The notes beneath the pieces were generated by a model that made no database searches, was not told where the DNA came from, and worked only from the letters and a program-made list of their open reading frames with translations. Below are positions 1 to 11,202 of a stretch of DNA of 64,000 nt, in pieces (position 1 is the stretch's first letter; each line of letters opens with the position of its first letter). Origin of the DNA: Blastocladiella emersonii ATCC 22665. Taxonomy: Eukaryota; Blastocladiomycota; Blastocladiomycetes; Blastocladiales; Blastocladiaceae. Both the position numbers and the translations under genes were made by a program. The stretch spans positions 248,001 through 312,000 of the forward strand of contig JANHCV010000013.1 in NCBI GenBank assembly GCA_025594325.1, read 5' to 3'.

Positions 1-515
1 GCTCTGCCAGTAAACCAGCCTCACCGCATACCGCCAGTAAGCTGCACTCACGACACTCGCACCGCATGCTCACCATGTCACGATGCTCGCCGCGGGATGC
101 TGTGACTCTGAGACTCCATGACTGCGCCCAGCTTCAAGATTATGGTTGAGTGAGAATCGGACGAATAAGCCGTTCCTAGCCCTTGTGTGATTGCAAGCGT
201 CGATTAAGATCGAGCAGCTTGTCGAACCGCATCACCGCTAAACTTGTGCCCGGCGCTCCGTAACTGCAACCCGACCGCATTGACCAATATTTCATCGACA
301 ACCAGCGCTGCAATGTGAGCACGGGCGCACGTTGAGAGTTGACGTGCATCCCAACTTACTTCGCGACGCGAGGAATGTATTCTCAGCACTTCATTCTCCG
401 CGGAGAAAGTCGTTGAAATCGCTGGATAAACTGATTTGCGCGTGGGAATGGGGATACAAAAACGTCATGTTGAGTGCGGGAGGGGTGAATTAGACAAGGC
501 TGGCTGTCACCAAAG
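1..515. other. left edge, no confident gene
   Basis: No intact gene is visible. A short minus-strand open stretch at 204-389 contains a segment resembling the N-terminal helix of the nearby F-box-like/LRR family proteins (compare the SELVDTILAEAV segment of the gene at 7852-9647), so this may be the remnant of another family copy. That resemblance is weak and I do not assign a product. Confidence 0.25.
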
Positions 516-1448
516 CTAGAGCTGGGAATAGATGCTTCGTGCCATAGCAGCGTCGATCAGGTTGCCGTTGAGCCACAGTTTGACAAGCGACTGAGGCAGG
601 TTGGTCGCGAGCGCCTCGGCGCCAATGCCGCCGATGTTGTTCTCGCCCAGGTGTAGCTCGAGAAGGGCCGAGGGCAAGTTGGTCGCCAGTGCCTGGGCGC
701 CTCGGTCACCGATCTGGTTCTGGCCGGGATGCAGGGAGCGCAAGGATGCAGGTAATTTGCGCGCAATGGCCGTGGCGCCAGCATCGCCAAGCTGGTTCCC
801 AGTCAGGTTCAAGCATGTCAAGGTCTGAGGGAATCAACCTGCAATGGCTTCCGCGCCCCCGCTCCGAATCACGTTGTAAGTTAGCTGCAGCTTGCTGAGC
901 GAGCGCGGCAGACTGGCTGCGAGTGCTGCCGCACCACCATCGCCAATCAGGTTGTTGGGCAAGTCGAGTTCCGAGAGGGACGCCGGGAGCAGAGCTGCAA
1001 TCGCATGGGCTCCTGTATCACCAGGCGTGTTGTCGTTGAGCGCCAGAATCGTAAGCGAACACGGAAGGCTGACGGCAATCGCCTCGGCACCAATCCTCCC
1101 GATCTTGTTTTGACCCAGGTCGAGCTTGACAAGGGAAGCAGGTAAGTGCTCCGAGATGGCCCACGCCCCGACATCGCCAATGTTGTTGTTTAGAAGCTCA
1201 AGGACGCGAAGCGACTGCGGAAGCATGGCTGCCAGCTGTCGCGCAATCGCATCGTCCACGTTGCAACCGTTGAGAATGAGCCCAGTGACAAGTGGGTAGT
1301 GTTGAGCGAGAGTCAAGCCGAGCTCGCTCAGTTCCTTGAAGTCGAGCGGCGTACTGCTCAGGTCGCATGTGAAAAACCTGGTCGATTTGCTCCGGTTGCA
1401 CGTCGAAGCTTTGTCGACCGGGTCCGAGATGCCACAGCTCGAAGTCAA
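516..1448 (-). pseudogene. leucine-rich repeat protein (ribonuclease-inhibitor/NLRC3-like), broken by one in-frame TGA
   Basis: About 300 residues of tandem 28-residue LRRs of the ribonuclease-inhibitor type are visible, each following roughly LxxLxLxxNxIGDxGAxAIAxxLPxSL. About ten repeats run from residue 60 to the C-terminus and should form a curved protein-binding scaffold; no partner can be named. The frame is interrupted once: a TGA at about 832-834 falls between AEAIAG and FPQTLTCLNL, and both sides stay in the same frame and LRR register. In other repeats this position holds S, L, H, M, K or N, so a CGA-to-TGA change is compatible. No clear ATG precedes the open region, so the true 5' end is uncertain. 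A recent pseudogene or stop readthrough are both possible; I favour pseudogene because neighbouring family genes are also damaged. Confidence 0.7.
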
Positions 1449-1570
1449 TTTCGGGCTTTGGCTCGGTGCAGAACTGGCGCTGGAAGCGATACCCGAGTCG
1501 GCCTAGCGAAATCGCGGTCGGGTAAAGTTAGCGTCAAGCTCGGCACGAGTGCGCTGAGTTGAATTGTACC

Positions 1571-3116
1571 TCAGACTTGTTGGGTGTCCGGCGGTGTCCG
1601 GGCGTCACCAAAGGCAGGTGAAGGGATGTTGGCAGTGTCGCGAAGCATGCTCAGCTTGTTGCCGATCGATGGGAAGGTGGGTCGCATGGTCCAATCGTGC
1701 AACCAGCACTGCTCCACCAGCGCCCAAAGCTCGGGCGACTAGCTGGCCGCGGCCGTTGGCGGGTTGGGACGCTCGCCGGCTCGAATCCACTCCTTGATCA
1801 CATCGAGGTCGTGCTCCGCGTAGAACGGGATGTTTCCTGTGACATCTTCGTAAATCACCATGGCGAATGCAAAAACGTCGGGTTGCAGGTCATAGCGGCC
1901 GCCCCGCTTGTAGCGCTCAGGAGCCACCCATCGAACATTGCTAACCGATCCGGATTTAAAGGTCGCGGCACGGCTGGCCTGCGAAAGCGCGCGGGACTGT
2001 CCAAAGTCGCACACCTGTGCGCGGCTGTAGCCGTCGACAAGAACATTGTTGCCCTTGAGGTCGCGGTGAAGAATTCGCTGGCCGTGCAAGTAAGCCATGC
2101 CCTGGGCTGTCTCATGCAATAGTCAAAGGTGCTCGTGCGGCCGGCCGGCAGCGTTGGCCAGGTCGCCGCCTTCCATGAGCGGCATGACCAAGAACGGAGT
2201 GTTGCTAGTAAGCGAGACACCGAGAAGTGGGATAAAGTGCGGATGCTGCATGTTGCTCCAAATGAGTGCCTCCTTCGCTGCCATATCAAGAACCGGGCGA
2301 TCAGCTTGGCAACCCTGGTGGTCGATTTGATGCAGGTCGCGGACACGACCTCCCCGAAACCTCCACGGCCAATAACCTTGCCAGACCCGCTGTAGTCATA
2401 GGACGTGACAGCAAGCCGGTCGAGAGCCTTTTCACTGGCGGTACGCTCGATGTGGACGGTGGAATAGCGGTTGATTGTCGACTGAAGATGCTTGTATTGT
2501 AAACTTGCTGCATCAGTTGCATCATTTGGTCCGATTGAGCCTGCGACGCGTCGAGGCGGCTCTGAAGCGCAGCCAGGGCCTCGGGTAGGTCCTTGTTCTG
2601 AAGAGCCAGATCGCGAAACAAGTCCGAGTGGTGCGTCGCAAGCACTTGTTCCATCGAGGCAAGAAGCGAAGCGTTAGCGCGGTCGGTCGCGGCCTTGATT
2701 TCGGCGACCATCTCTTTGGGAGAGAAGTTGAGCTGCACTGCCAGCTGGAGATCGCCAGCGAGCGCCGTGAGCGTGTGGCCCGCCTCCAGGAGAGTGGCGT
2801 GGTGCTGCTGGGCGAACATGGCACGGTTGAAGTATGAAGCCTTGTTCAGCTTCTCGGCAGTCTCAACAATCTTGGCCAGAGTGTCGCGAAGAAGTACCAC
2901 TGGCTTTTCCAGTTTGGCAGGCAGGTGGCCACGCGCGTCGCGGGGTACAGCGTCCGAAGCCTCGTACAGGTTCGTGCAGCGGTGAAGAAGGACGCGCGTG
3001 AGCTCGGGGAACTCGCGGGACGTTTGAGCATTGTTGACGAGAAATTTGAGCTGGTACAGAAGGGGAGAGATCTCCTTCATCCCAATGCCGGCGGCGGCAG
3101 CGGTGAAAGCCACCAT
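1571..3116 (-). pseudogene. MLKL-like protein: helical N-terminal domain plus TKL-type kinase domain, several lesions
   Basis: The N-terminal 200 or so residues (about 3116-2520) are helical and Gln/Leu/Ala-rich, resembling the four-helix-bundle domain found before pseudokinase or kinase domains in MLKL and plant relatives. A kinase domain follows: glycine loop GRGGFGEVV near 2370, hinge-like VMPLMEGGDL, catalytic loop HRDLKGNN near 2055, CDFG near 2010, an APERY segment, and a C-lobe ending RPTF. Four lesions are visible: a frame change near 2480-2515, another near 2310 just at the expected VAIK lysine, an in-frame TGA near 2120 and an in-frame TAG near 1737. After the TAG the C-lobe continues in frame to a stop at 1571. 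The family normally signals in cell death or stress. The open frame continues upstream of 3116 without a clear start. The copy is very probably not functional. Confidence 0.7.
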
Positions 3117-3490
3117 GACTGCAAATAAATATCCGGGCGTGTTGCTGGCTGCACAAAGACGCGATTGGTGCCGGCTTGGCTCGAAGTTGGGTTCCGTGAA
3201 CGAAGTGATAAGGTCCTTGGCCGAAGAGAGAGGAAGAGCGGCGTGCGAGCGGGCGGCGGGAGGACCAGACGCGAAGCCTCGCGGCAGTGCGGTGCGGTGC
3301 GGTGCAAGGCGCCTTGGGCCTCATCTGCGGCCCTCAAGCCATCAAGGTCCAGCGATCGGACAGCTGCGGCAACTTAGAAAGGTAAGCATTTGATGCATGA
3401 GGTCCTGCGAGGGAGACAGGGAAGGCGCGAGATGCTCTCGTCACATGCGATCACCCGCTCCCCCACGCCGCTCGCGTCAGGTGACCTCAC

Positions 3491-3535
3491 CTGGTGTGGC
3501 GCAACGCGTCCATGAGCCCTCGAGCGTCCATCACC
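3491..3535. repeat. dispersed intergenic motif TGTGGCGCAACGCGTCC with GAGCCCTCGAGCG tail
   Basis: A 45-bp segment matches 13845-13924 almost base for base, where the central part is expanded to three tandem copies. The core TGTGGCGCAACGCG also appears at 7572-7585 (reverse), 20994-21007 (reverse) and 31292-31305. The core contains or abuts ACGCGT, the MluI box. It may be a relic of a mobile element end or a regulatory element; the sequence alone does not decide. Confidence 0.6.
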
Positions 3536-3658
3536 GCGAGCTTGAAGGCTTACTTTCCCATTTTGAGGCAGAATCAAACCTTCTTGTAACGAACCGCCCA
3601 CTTGGCAGCTTTCGAATCTGACGTTCGACGCGCGAGTTCATGTGACTACGCCACTGAA

Positions 3659-4428
3659 TAGCGATGTTGAGCACCTGGCGGCGCATTCTCACGAGCGGCA
3701 TTCTCACGAATGTGGCGCACCGCAGTTCCCGTTCCGAGCAAGCGAGCCCGTTCACGGCCTGTCGAGAAACTCCACTACATATACACTCCCCACGATCTAT
3801 GAACCTGCGGGACTTATTGCACTAGGTTGCCCAGGGCATCCGCAAGCGGCTGAGCTCGTTTGAGCCGGATTCTCGCGGAGGATGGTGGCAGCGAGCATCG
3901 CCCACGTCGCCTTCAGCGTCAGCTCTTGATATCAGCGCCTGGAACGATCAACATGGCCCTGAACATCATGATCCGAGACGATCAACAGCGTCAACCAACT
4001 TGAGGGTGACCTAGACCATGAAAACTACCAACAGTTCAAGCACGCACGCGTCGCCTTTCAATCTTCACTCAGCTGGAGTCCTGACGCTCTAAAACGAAGC
4101 ATAAATCAAATGATAGCACTGCTGATGCGCGCGTCATTGAAGTTGCGCGAGCACCCTCGCGAAACGGCTCGTCCGCGGTGGAGCTGTTCGTCAAGTCCTT
4201 GAACTCGTATGAAAAAAATTCAGCGGATATTCAAGCGTCTCCCGAATGTGTTGCAGCAAGTCTCATTGAGTAACAAGTCGAGGTGTATGTATGCAGAGCG
4301 ACGTGGAGATGAAGGTGGGGCTGGCCCTCGGGTTGAGCTCGCTTGCTCGGAACGGGAACTGCGGTGCGCCACATTCGTGAGAATGCCGCTCGTGAGAATG
4401 CGCCGCCGGGCGCTCAACATCGCTAATG
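3659..4428. repeat. inverted repeat pair, ~90 bp arms, ~590 bp apart (MITE-like candidate)
   Basis: The arm at 3659-3748 (containing GCGGCGCATTCTCACGAGC) reappears as its reverse complement at 4339-4428, with roughly 95 percent identity by eye. Each arm also contains an internal direct duplication of ATTCTCACGA. The intervening sequence has no recognisable gene. Such arms fit a non-autonomous DNA transposon or a foldback element. I could not identify clear target-site duplications, so element boundaries are open. Confidence 0.6.
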
Positions 4429-4933
4429 GGGCACCGCCAAACGTTCGACTCGGACGGCCCCGGCAGCGCGCGCCTGGGCCAGCTGCGTAATTTATTCAAG
4501 AGAATCTCTGCTTGCTCTCCGGGTCCGCACGATGAAGGTGAAGAACGAGAATGTGCTGGGTAGGTCGACCAGGATGGTGATCCTTGCCGCGTCGCGTCTT
4601 TCAAAATGTCGTCACTCTAAGCCAAGAGGCATAAGGAGCGCTGTCGGGCATAATGCAAGAATTTAAGGTTCATGGGTGGAATGGGCTCTCGATATACGGA
4701 CTCACAGGCTGGAAAGCGTCCGCTGCCCGGCGGCAGTGGGCGCTGGATCAACGAACCAGCCGGGGCCATCACCACATGATATCGCAACGCGCCTCGCAAT
4801 AACGCAATAACTTGTTGGGCAACTCAGCGGGTCAGGTCAACGTCCATTTATCGATATCAGTGACTCGACGAGCGCAAAGTATAAAGCAATTATGATATCC
4901 CATTCCTTTGGCCCGCTGTCCCCCGAAGAATGC

Positions 4934-7439
4934 TCACCGTTTCGAGAGCGAGCCGACAGGAGCAACACGTTGGAGCTCCGCAACAGAATCCAAGCGAGAC
5001 TGGCGCTTGCACTCCGTAATGGCGGACCGAACCCACTGGGCGCCACGGACAGCGTCCAGGGCGCCGTTAGGGACAAGGCGCCAGAAATCGACGTGGGTCG
5101 GACGTGACAAGATTTCGAGAAGGACGTCGAGATTCGAGCGGATGAGCAGGGAAATCACTTCACGCTGCGGAAACTCTGTGTTGTGCGTGCGGCATTCATG
5201 CTGGAGCAGTTTGTCCGGGCAGGGAATGCTGTCAAGTCCCTGGCATAGCGCGAGCTTGCAAAAGTTGGGAAGCTCTTTGAAGAGCCTGCCGCGATGCCGG
5301 CCAAGAGGTCAGATAGGGTCGCAAACCACGCCGGCTGACCCACGAGCCGGCACATATCGTACGTGCGCACGCCACCTCGGCCAACAATGAGTGAAGCGCA
5401 CGCGTCGCGCCACGCAGAGCCTAACGGTGCAGTAAGCATGATCCCAAGCAGTTTTGAGCCGGCCTTGGAGCGGAGGACCTTGTCCATGGCCGCTGCCCGA
5501 GTCTCGGGGTTCCGGAGGGCAGCCACAATCAGGCCAAGCATCGAAGCGTACTTTTCGTTGAATTCGTCGGGCATGCGCTCGATGGTGGCTACGGCAAGCG
5601 GGAACAAGACCATGGGGTTGTTGTAACGGGCGGAAGTTGCCGCGATGGTCGAGGCGGTCGGCACGGCAAAGACAGCGCCGAATCGGCTCCAGTGGCGACC
5701 CTTGTAGGCTTTGGCCTTTTAATCATTTGCGCTACGGCCCGAGCGGATGCACTTTGCAAACTTGATTACAAGCTCCGAGGTCAGCGCGGCACCCAGGTGC
5801 GCGTGGGCGAACTCGAATACTCGGCGGGCACCACTCATGCCTGGCATGGTCGCGTTTAGGAAGAGAAAGAAAGCTACGTAGGAGGAGGAGTAGGAGGTTA
5901 CAGGTTTGCGCGCGGAAGCGAAATTGATTTGAGAGTCGGATGAGCCGTTAGTTCCTGAGCCATGGACCTTCATGCCACACGCGCATGCGAAACGCGAACA
6001 AATCACCACGACGTACCATTGAGAAGAACATCCGGAAGCCGCGAAGATCCAGCGTGCGCAGCCACCGCCCTCTTGAGTTGCTCAAGCGGGGTACCCTCCG
6101 CTTCCTTGGAGCAAGCATAGGCCAGGACGAGCGGCAGGAGCTCGACGTCAGACAGCTCCTTGCTGTGGACAAGCTCGTCGAGTAGAACCAGTGAGCCGGC
6201 ATTCTGGTGGAAATCCAGAAAGGCAAGCTCGGCGCGGATTGCGGGTGTTGTACTCGTGAGCACCTCGATTGTGAAGCAGCAGCAAGCGAGGACTTGTGCG
6301 AGAGCCGGCTGCAGTTCGGGCCGCTTGAGGAGCTCAAAGACGCCCAGGCCGAGAAGGCGGCCCAGGAATGCGGGCTCGTGCCGTGAAATCCACTCGATAG
6401 TGCGCGCAACATTGTCCGAGGCCGGACGGAAGGTGGTCGCATGTTCGCTGAGGAGGTGGCGGAACTTGGGCTGGCCGGTGCAGGCACCAAGTATTGTCGA
6501 GAAGGCCGGGGTGAGTCTGAGTCTGGTGAGCGCCTCGAAGAAGGCGGGGTTCCAGAACAGGATCGAGAGCAGCGCGAGGTAGTCAATTAGGCGATGCGGC
6601 TGCGACAAGCGCTGAAAGGTAAAGACTTGGGTCCGCGGGAAGGCCCGATGGGCGAGGAACCAGTCGTCACAGGAGACGTTGAGCAGCTCGGGCGCGTGCT
6701 CGAGCGTGTCCTGGAGCAGCTGATGGGTGGCCGAGGCGTTGCCCTGCGTGACGGCGGCGACGAGAAGCTGAACTTGAGAGTAGACGGGCAAATCAATGCA
6801 TTTTGGGAGGCTGGCTTTGATCCAGACCTGGCGCATGGAAGTGGGGTCGGATTTGAATCGCACAATTGTGCCCTCGGGCGATCTGGCAAGCTGCGAGAGA
6901 ACATTCGGATCGGACGCCCACGTTTCGCGAAGCAAGTTGATACGTTCAAGTAGCATGTCGGAAGCCGCGCGAAAGAAGAAGCGGCTGTAACGATGGGCCG
7001 TCAGTGCGGGTGCCGCAGTTGCATCGCCGCGGCAGGAAGTGAAAGGAGCCAGGTAGCCGTCGAGGTCGGTCAAGGGGAGAGCGTCGCAGGGAAATGCCTG
7101 AAAGACGGCGCGGGCGAGCACCCGGCGCAGACAGCGGAGGTTCCAGGAGCTTTTGGCCGCTGGCACGGAGAAAGTGTGCCAGAGATCGCGGGTGACTGCG
7201 AGCAGACTGCCGCGTGGGGCTGCGAGCTGCAACACGAGGGTCAGTACGTCGGTTGGGGCAGTGCACAGGGTCGGCTCGGCCTGCGGGGACGGAAAGGTCA
7301 GCGGAGACGTCGGCGGTGGCGGGAAAGTTGCCGCGGGCGATGTTGGGTCCCCGACTGCACCGTGGGCAGCGTCAGCGTCAGCGTCACATGGATAATGCAA
7401 GAAGTGATCGTTCATGGCAAGCGTTGCGTTTGGTTTCAT
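4934..7439 (-). pseudogene. CxxCPFxYQ-family paralogue (lineage-specific, unknown function), two-exon, damaged
   Basis: Exon 1 (7439-6017) encodes about 474 residues with an N-terminal F-box-like segment (APTDVLTLVLQLAAPRGSL) and helical repeats. It ends at a GTACGT donor, and the acceptor TACGTAG at 5874 gives the same exon-2 start (Ala-Phe-Phe) seen in the intact paralogue at 31690-33996. Exon 2 matches that gene in order, including the C-terminal PNGALDAV segment (paralogue PSGVLDGV) and LQRVAP (paralogue LKHLAP). Two lesions are visible: an in-frame TAA at 5719-5721 and a frame change near 5290. The family's zinc-like CxxCPFxYQ block is not preserved in this copy. Function unknown. The intron is longer (143 nt) than in the other copies. 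Likely a recently inactivated duplicate. Confidence 0.65.
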
Positions 7440-7851
7440 GGATGGAAGTCAACTGGGGTCGGAGAGGTCGGAGAAGAAAGGGAGAGCGGCGCGCGCGATC
7501 GGCTCGAGGCGGAAGTGTGGGAACGAGGTCCGCCACGCTGAACGTGACGTGTCACGTTGCCCCGCTCGGGTCGCGTTGCGCCACACTTCACTTCACCCTC
7601 AAAAGCCGCCAGATGCGGATCGATCGATCCACGGCAGCAATCAGGGTCGCGGCCGCCGTTACGTGTGCCGCCCGCCTGCAGGCGATGATGACCAGCGACG
7701 GCGGGCAATCTTGACGCAAACTGCCTGTCGCCACCTCATGTTCCCAGCGGACCTGTCGGCGCGGGTGCGGTGCGAATTTTTCAGGTGAATAGATATATGT
7801 TTATGAGGAGAAAACTCGGATCAGATCGATCAACAAGCCATCAGCAGTAGC
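7440..7851. other. intergenic spacer with one dispersed 14-mer copy
   Basis: No gene seen. The reverse copy of TGTGGCGCAACGCG lies at 7572-7585, upstream of the pseudogene that starts at 7439. Repeated CACTTCACTTCAC-like sequence follows it. Confidence 0.5.
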
Positions 7852-9647
7852 CTACGGTGACGTCGGAAACGGCGAAATGGTAAATGTGCCAGGGTGAGCT
7901 TCATCGAGCTCGAGTAATGCTGCATGCAAGTTGGGACTCATGAGATCTGGCGAAAGAGCGAGCTTAAAGTGCCCCGCCCGCGCGGCACCAAGCTCGAGAA
8001 GGCGCGCGAAACCGACGTCGCCGAACTCAATCCAAATCACATCCAGAGACTTGACCGAGTGCGGAACCCGGGCAGCGAGAAGGTCCGCCGCCTCGTCAGT
8101 CAACAACCCGCACTCCTTCAGTGAGAGGACTTTGAGTGTAGGAAAATCGAGGTCCAAGATACCTCGAACGCAAGCGTCGTCAACGTTGAGACAGCGATCG
8201 AGACACAGCGCGGTCAAGCGTGGGCCAAAGAGCCGCCGGAAAAGCTGCAGTGCGACTTTGCTGCTGTCCAATGAGAGTCCACCGATATTCAGCACCCGCA
8301 AGTCATGGAGTGGGTAGTCGCAAGTCAAGTTTGCTTCTCCATCGGAAACGAGGTCGTCGATGGCATTCGTGCCCACCAACGACTGCATGTGCAGGGCTGT
8401 GAGCGCCGGTAGAGCGCGACGGAGGAGCGCAAGGAGATCTGGAACGTTGGCACCCACACCATTTAGGCGAAGAGTGTCGATTGAATCGGGAAGTTGGGGA
8501 AATAGGATTCAAAGACCGGCGCTTCCGATTTCCCCGTTCCAATTGAGCGTCAGCGTGCTCAGGGACTTTGGCAGTCGCGGCCCGAGCTCGGCAGCACCGG
8601 CCAAGATTATATCGCTCGAGATGAGATTCAAGCTCTCAAGGCCTGCCGGAAGTCCCTGCGCGAGCGTCGAAAAAACAAAACGGCGTCGCCAAGATCGCAT
8701 CTTTGAATTGTAAGAGTAGTCAGTGTGTCGGGGAGGGCGCGGGCGAGAAAGCCTACGGCTGCTTGGTCCAGATTACAATCATTGAGCACAAGCGTGGTCA
8801 AATCTCGCGGGAGGAGGCTCCCAAGTTGCGCGCCAAAGTGCGGGCGAGTCAAGTCCTCCAGTTCGATAATCAGAGTCGCAAGCGTCTCGGGCAGCGAGGG
8901 TGCCGCCACGCCCGGTGCACAACCGTACGTAATCCGGTTCAAGGTGAGGCGGAGGAAGTTGAGCGACGGCGGAAAATTGATTGCCTGCAAGCGATCAAGG
9001 TCGAGGTCACACGTGTCGAGTGTGAGCGAGCGGACCGGGTGACCTGGAATAGCGAGCGCGCGGTTCAGGTCTTGAATTCCGTCCATCGAGACTCAGCCGT
9101 TGCTGATTTCGACGTGATCGCCGCGATCACCGCCGTCCATGACGTGCTGGTAAGCCCTCGCGCACCCTACGTCGCCAGCCAAAAAGCAACCGCCGGTCAC
9201 TTGAGCCGCTCCTTGGATGGAGTTAGCGGGATCTCGAGGCACGCCAAGGGCGGCGGCAACGTAGGCCGGATGGTAACTATTGGTTAGCGGAAGCCCGGAA
9301 TCACGCCAGACATCGAGGATTTGGTAAAGAAGGTTCCTATCATCCTGAAAATACGCTCTGGCAGAATGTTCCATGGGGAGGCCGAAGGCGATTCGAAAGC
9401 CAAGCAAGTCGAGTCGGCCAGTGACGCTTGCGTGGTCAACCGAGATACGTAAGACGAGCTGCTGGACGGCTTTGTAGGCCTCGGGGATGTGAGCGCGGGG
9501 GGCAACACGCAGATACGGCGAAAGAACGTTGACGTCGGCGCCGCCTGCGATGTCGTCGTCATGGAGTCGCACGGCCTCGGCGAGGATCGTGTCGACGAGC
9601 TCCGATATGCCAATGTCCGGACGATGCATGGAGTCGCATGGATTCAT
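7852..9647 (-). pseudogene. F-box/ankyrin-like plus LRR protein, broken by two TGA and one frameshift
   Basis: The start chosen is the ATG at 9647 (MNPCDSMH). The N-terminal part has an F-box-like helix (SELVDTILAEAV) and an ankyrin-like unit (LDVWRDSGLPL), a style typical of expanded families in zoosporic fungi. From about 9085 down to 7852 irregular LRRs follow (for example LPKSLSTLTLN, LPDSIDTLRLN, FPTLKVLSLKEC). In-frame TGA codons occur near 9094 and at 8509-8511, with the LRR or adjoining sequence resuming in frame after each. A frame change sits in a T-run near 8670, where a homopolymer error or a real indel could explain it. Both stop positions tolerate Arg, so CGA-to-TGA is plausible. 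Full length would be about 600 residues. Probably a recent pseudogene. Confidence 0.65.
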
Positions 9648-10100
9648 GGTTGCTGCGAGGGGCGAAATGTGCGCAGCGCAACGAGCTCGAGCGCGGTGCG
9701 ACGGCGGCGAGCGAAAATCGACGCGACCGGGCACTGCCGCGTTCGCTTCAGCACGCTCACGTGGCGGTCCCATGATATCAAAACGCGTCGATTTGAGGCA
9801 ACCGTTTTGTTTGGAGCGTGCTACGGAGCAGACACCGCTCATGTCGTCATTCCGACGCGGCGAGCTTGAAGCGGCCCACAGGTTTACTGTTCAGCGAAAT
9901 TTCGCAATGAACGGGATGTATCTTGCGGTCGGCGCTCACTGTGAGACGAAGAGGTGAGCGCAAAAACGTGTTTGAGATAAACGCTGCGTGGGGAACACGC
10001 AGTGTTGAATGGAGCGTGACCTGCATGCTCCGTGAAGAGACGGTAGGGTCCACAAAGCGAGTTTACTGCGGACTGGAAAAAGCCGACGGTGAAGGGGGTA

Positions 10101-11202
10101 TTAAAGAAAGATGAAGCCATGACGGAGGGGTAGTTGTACGCACACCAGTTTGACCGAGAAGCTTGAGCCCAAGAGGGGTCGCGTCCGCGGTGGGTACGTC
10201 CTCGATCGGAAGGTTTGGTACGAGTGCGGTCGGGTGATAGGGAGGAAAGCGAGCAGAGAGACGGTGGAAAGCAGACGCACCATCAAGGAGAATACCGCCC
10301 CACAGCTCGCCATACTACGGAACGAAGCCATTGCAAAGCAAATCCTCGTCGTACTTGTCGTCAAATTCAAACGTACGCGCAAGGGCAGCCTTGTAGCAGG
10401 ACGTGCCGACCAAGTCGAATGGAAGGAGCGGAAGGGTCTGATCAACCGTCGCCTTAAATGCCCATGTAGAATGTCGGGGTTTCGTCCAAAAAATGCCTTG
10501 TGGTCGACCTTGGCCAAAAGTCCGCCTCAACTGGCTCGGGGAACCGCGCGATGAGAAGCGCGAGCGCGGCCGGATCATGAAAGGTAATAATGCCACTGCG
10601 CAGTGGCAGGAGTGGTGGGCCCTCGCTGAACGTTGAACTAGCCGCGCGCGTACAACCAGCCAAAGACGGCCGCTACAGACTCGCTCGGCGGCGGATGTAC
10701 TTGTGAGGCGAGCGTAAAGATATGACACCCCAAGTCAAGTCCCGCCGACGCGATCGCAACAAGTGCAGCGACCTGATCAATGCCGTACTCGGGGCGGCGC
10801 GAGAGCAGCTGAAGCGAGTCGTGGTGCTACTATACGGTCGCGATGAAAGCAAGCGCGTCCGTAAAGCTTGGCATCCAATACTGGGTCGCCGGAACACGTC
10901 CGCAAGATTATCCTTCCGTGTTGACCTAGTTGAGCGTGAGCTGTAAGAGGTCCATGAACGGGTGCCAGCTTCAACCACTCGGGCCAGCTGAGAGTTCGAG
11001 GTAAGATCGAAGATGTGGCCACGCCGTCCTGATGCGCGCGAGGAGCTTCTCGGCAAGGATGCGGGCCCGCACAAGAAACCGAGGCGAGAGCCGGTTTCCG
11101 CAGGAGCGGCCGAACGTGTCGAGCGCGCGGCGCGCGCGCATAGTCGTGGACCAAACAAACTCTGCGGGTGAGATCGGGACTATCGTAAAGACTAGCAATC
11201 AA
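10101..11202 (-). pseudogene. degenerate family gene fragment, product unclear
   Basis: Several short minus-strand stretches in different frames look protein-like (for example LIARFPEPVEADFWP near 10530 and FEFDDKYDEDLLCNGF near 10330). They recall the middle domain of the CxxCPFxYQ family, but the register is broken repeatedly and no conserved block allows firm assignment. I treat the span as one decayed family copy. The alternative is coincidental open frames in GC-rich DNA. Confidence 0.3.

Noticed and set aside
2498-2520. 23-nt intron (GTTTAC...TTCAG) that would repair the MLKL-like gene frame
   Set aside because: Far shorter than all other introns here (54-143 nt); a simple indel in an already damaged gene is more likely.
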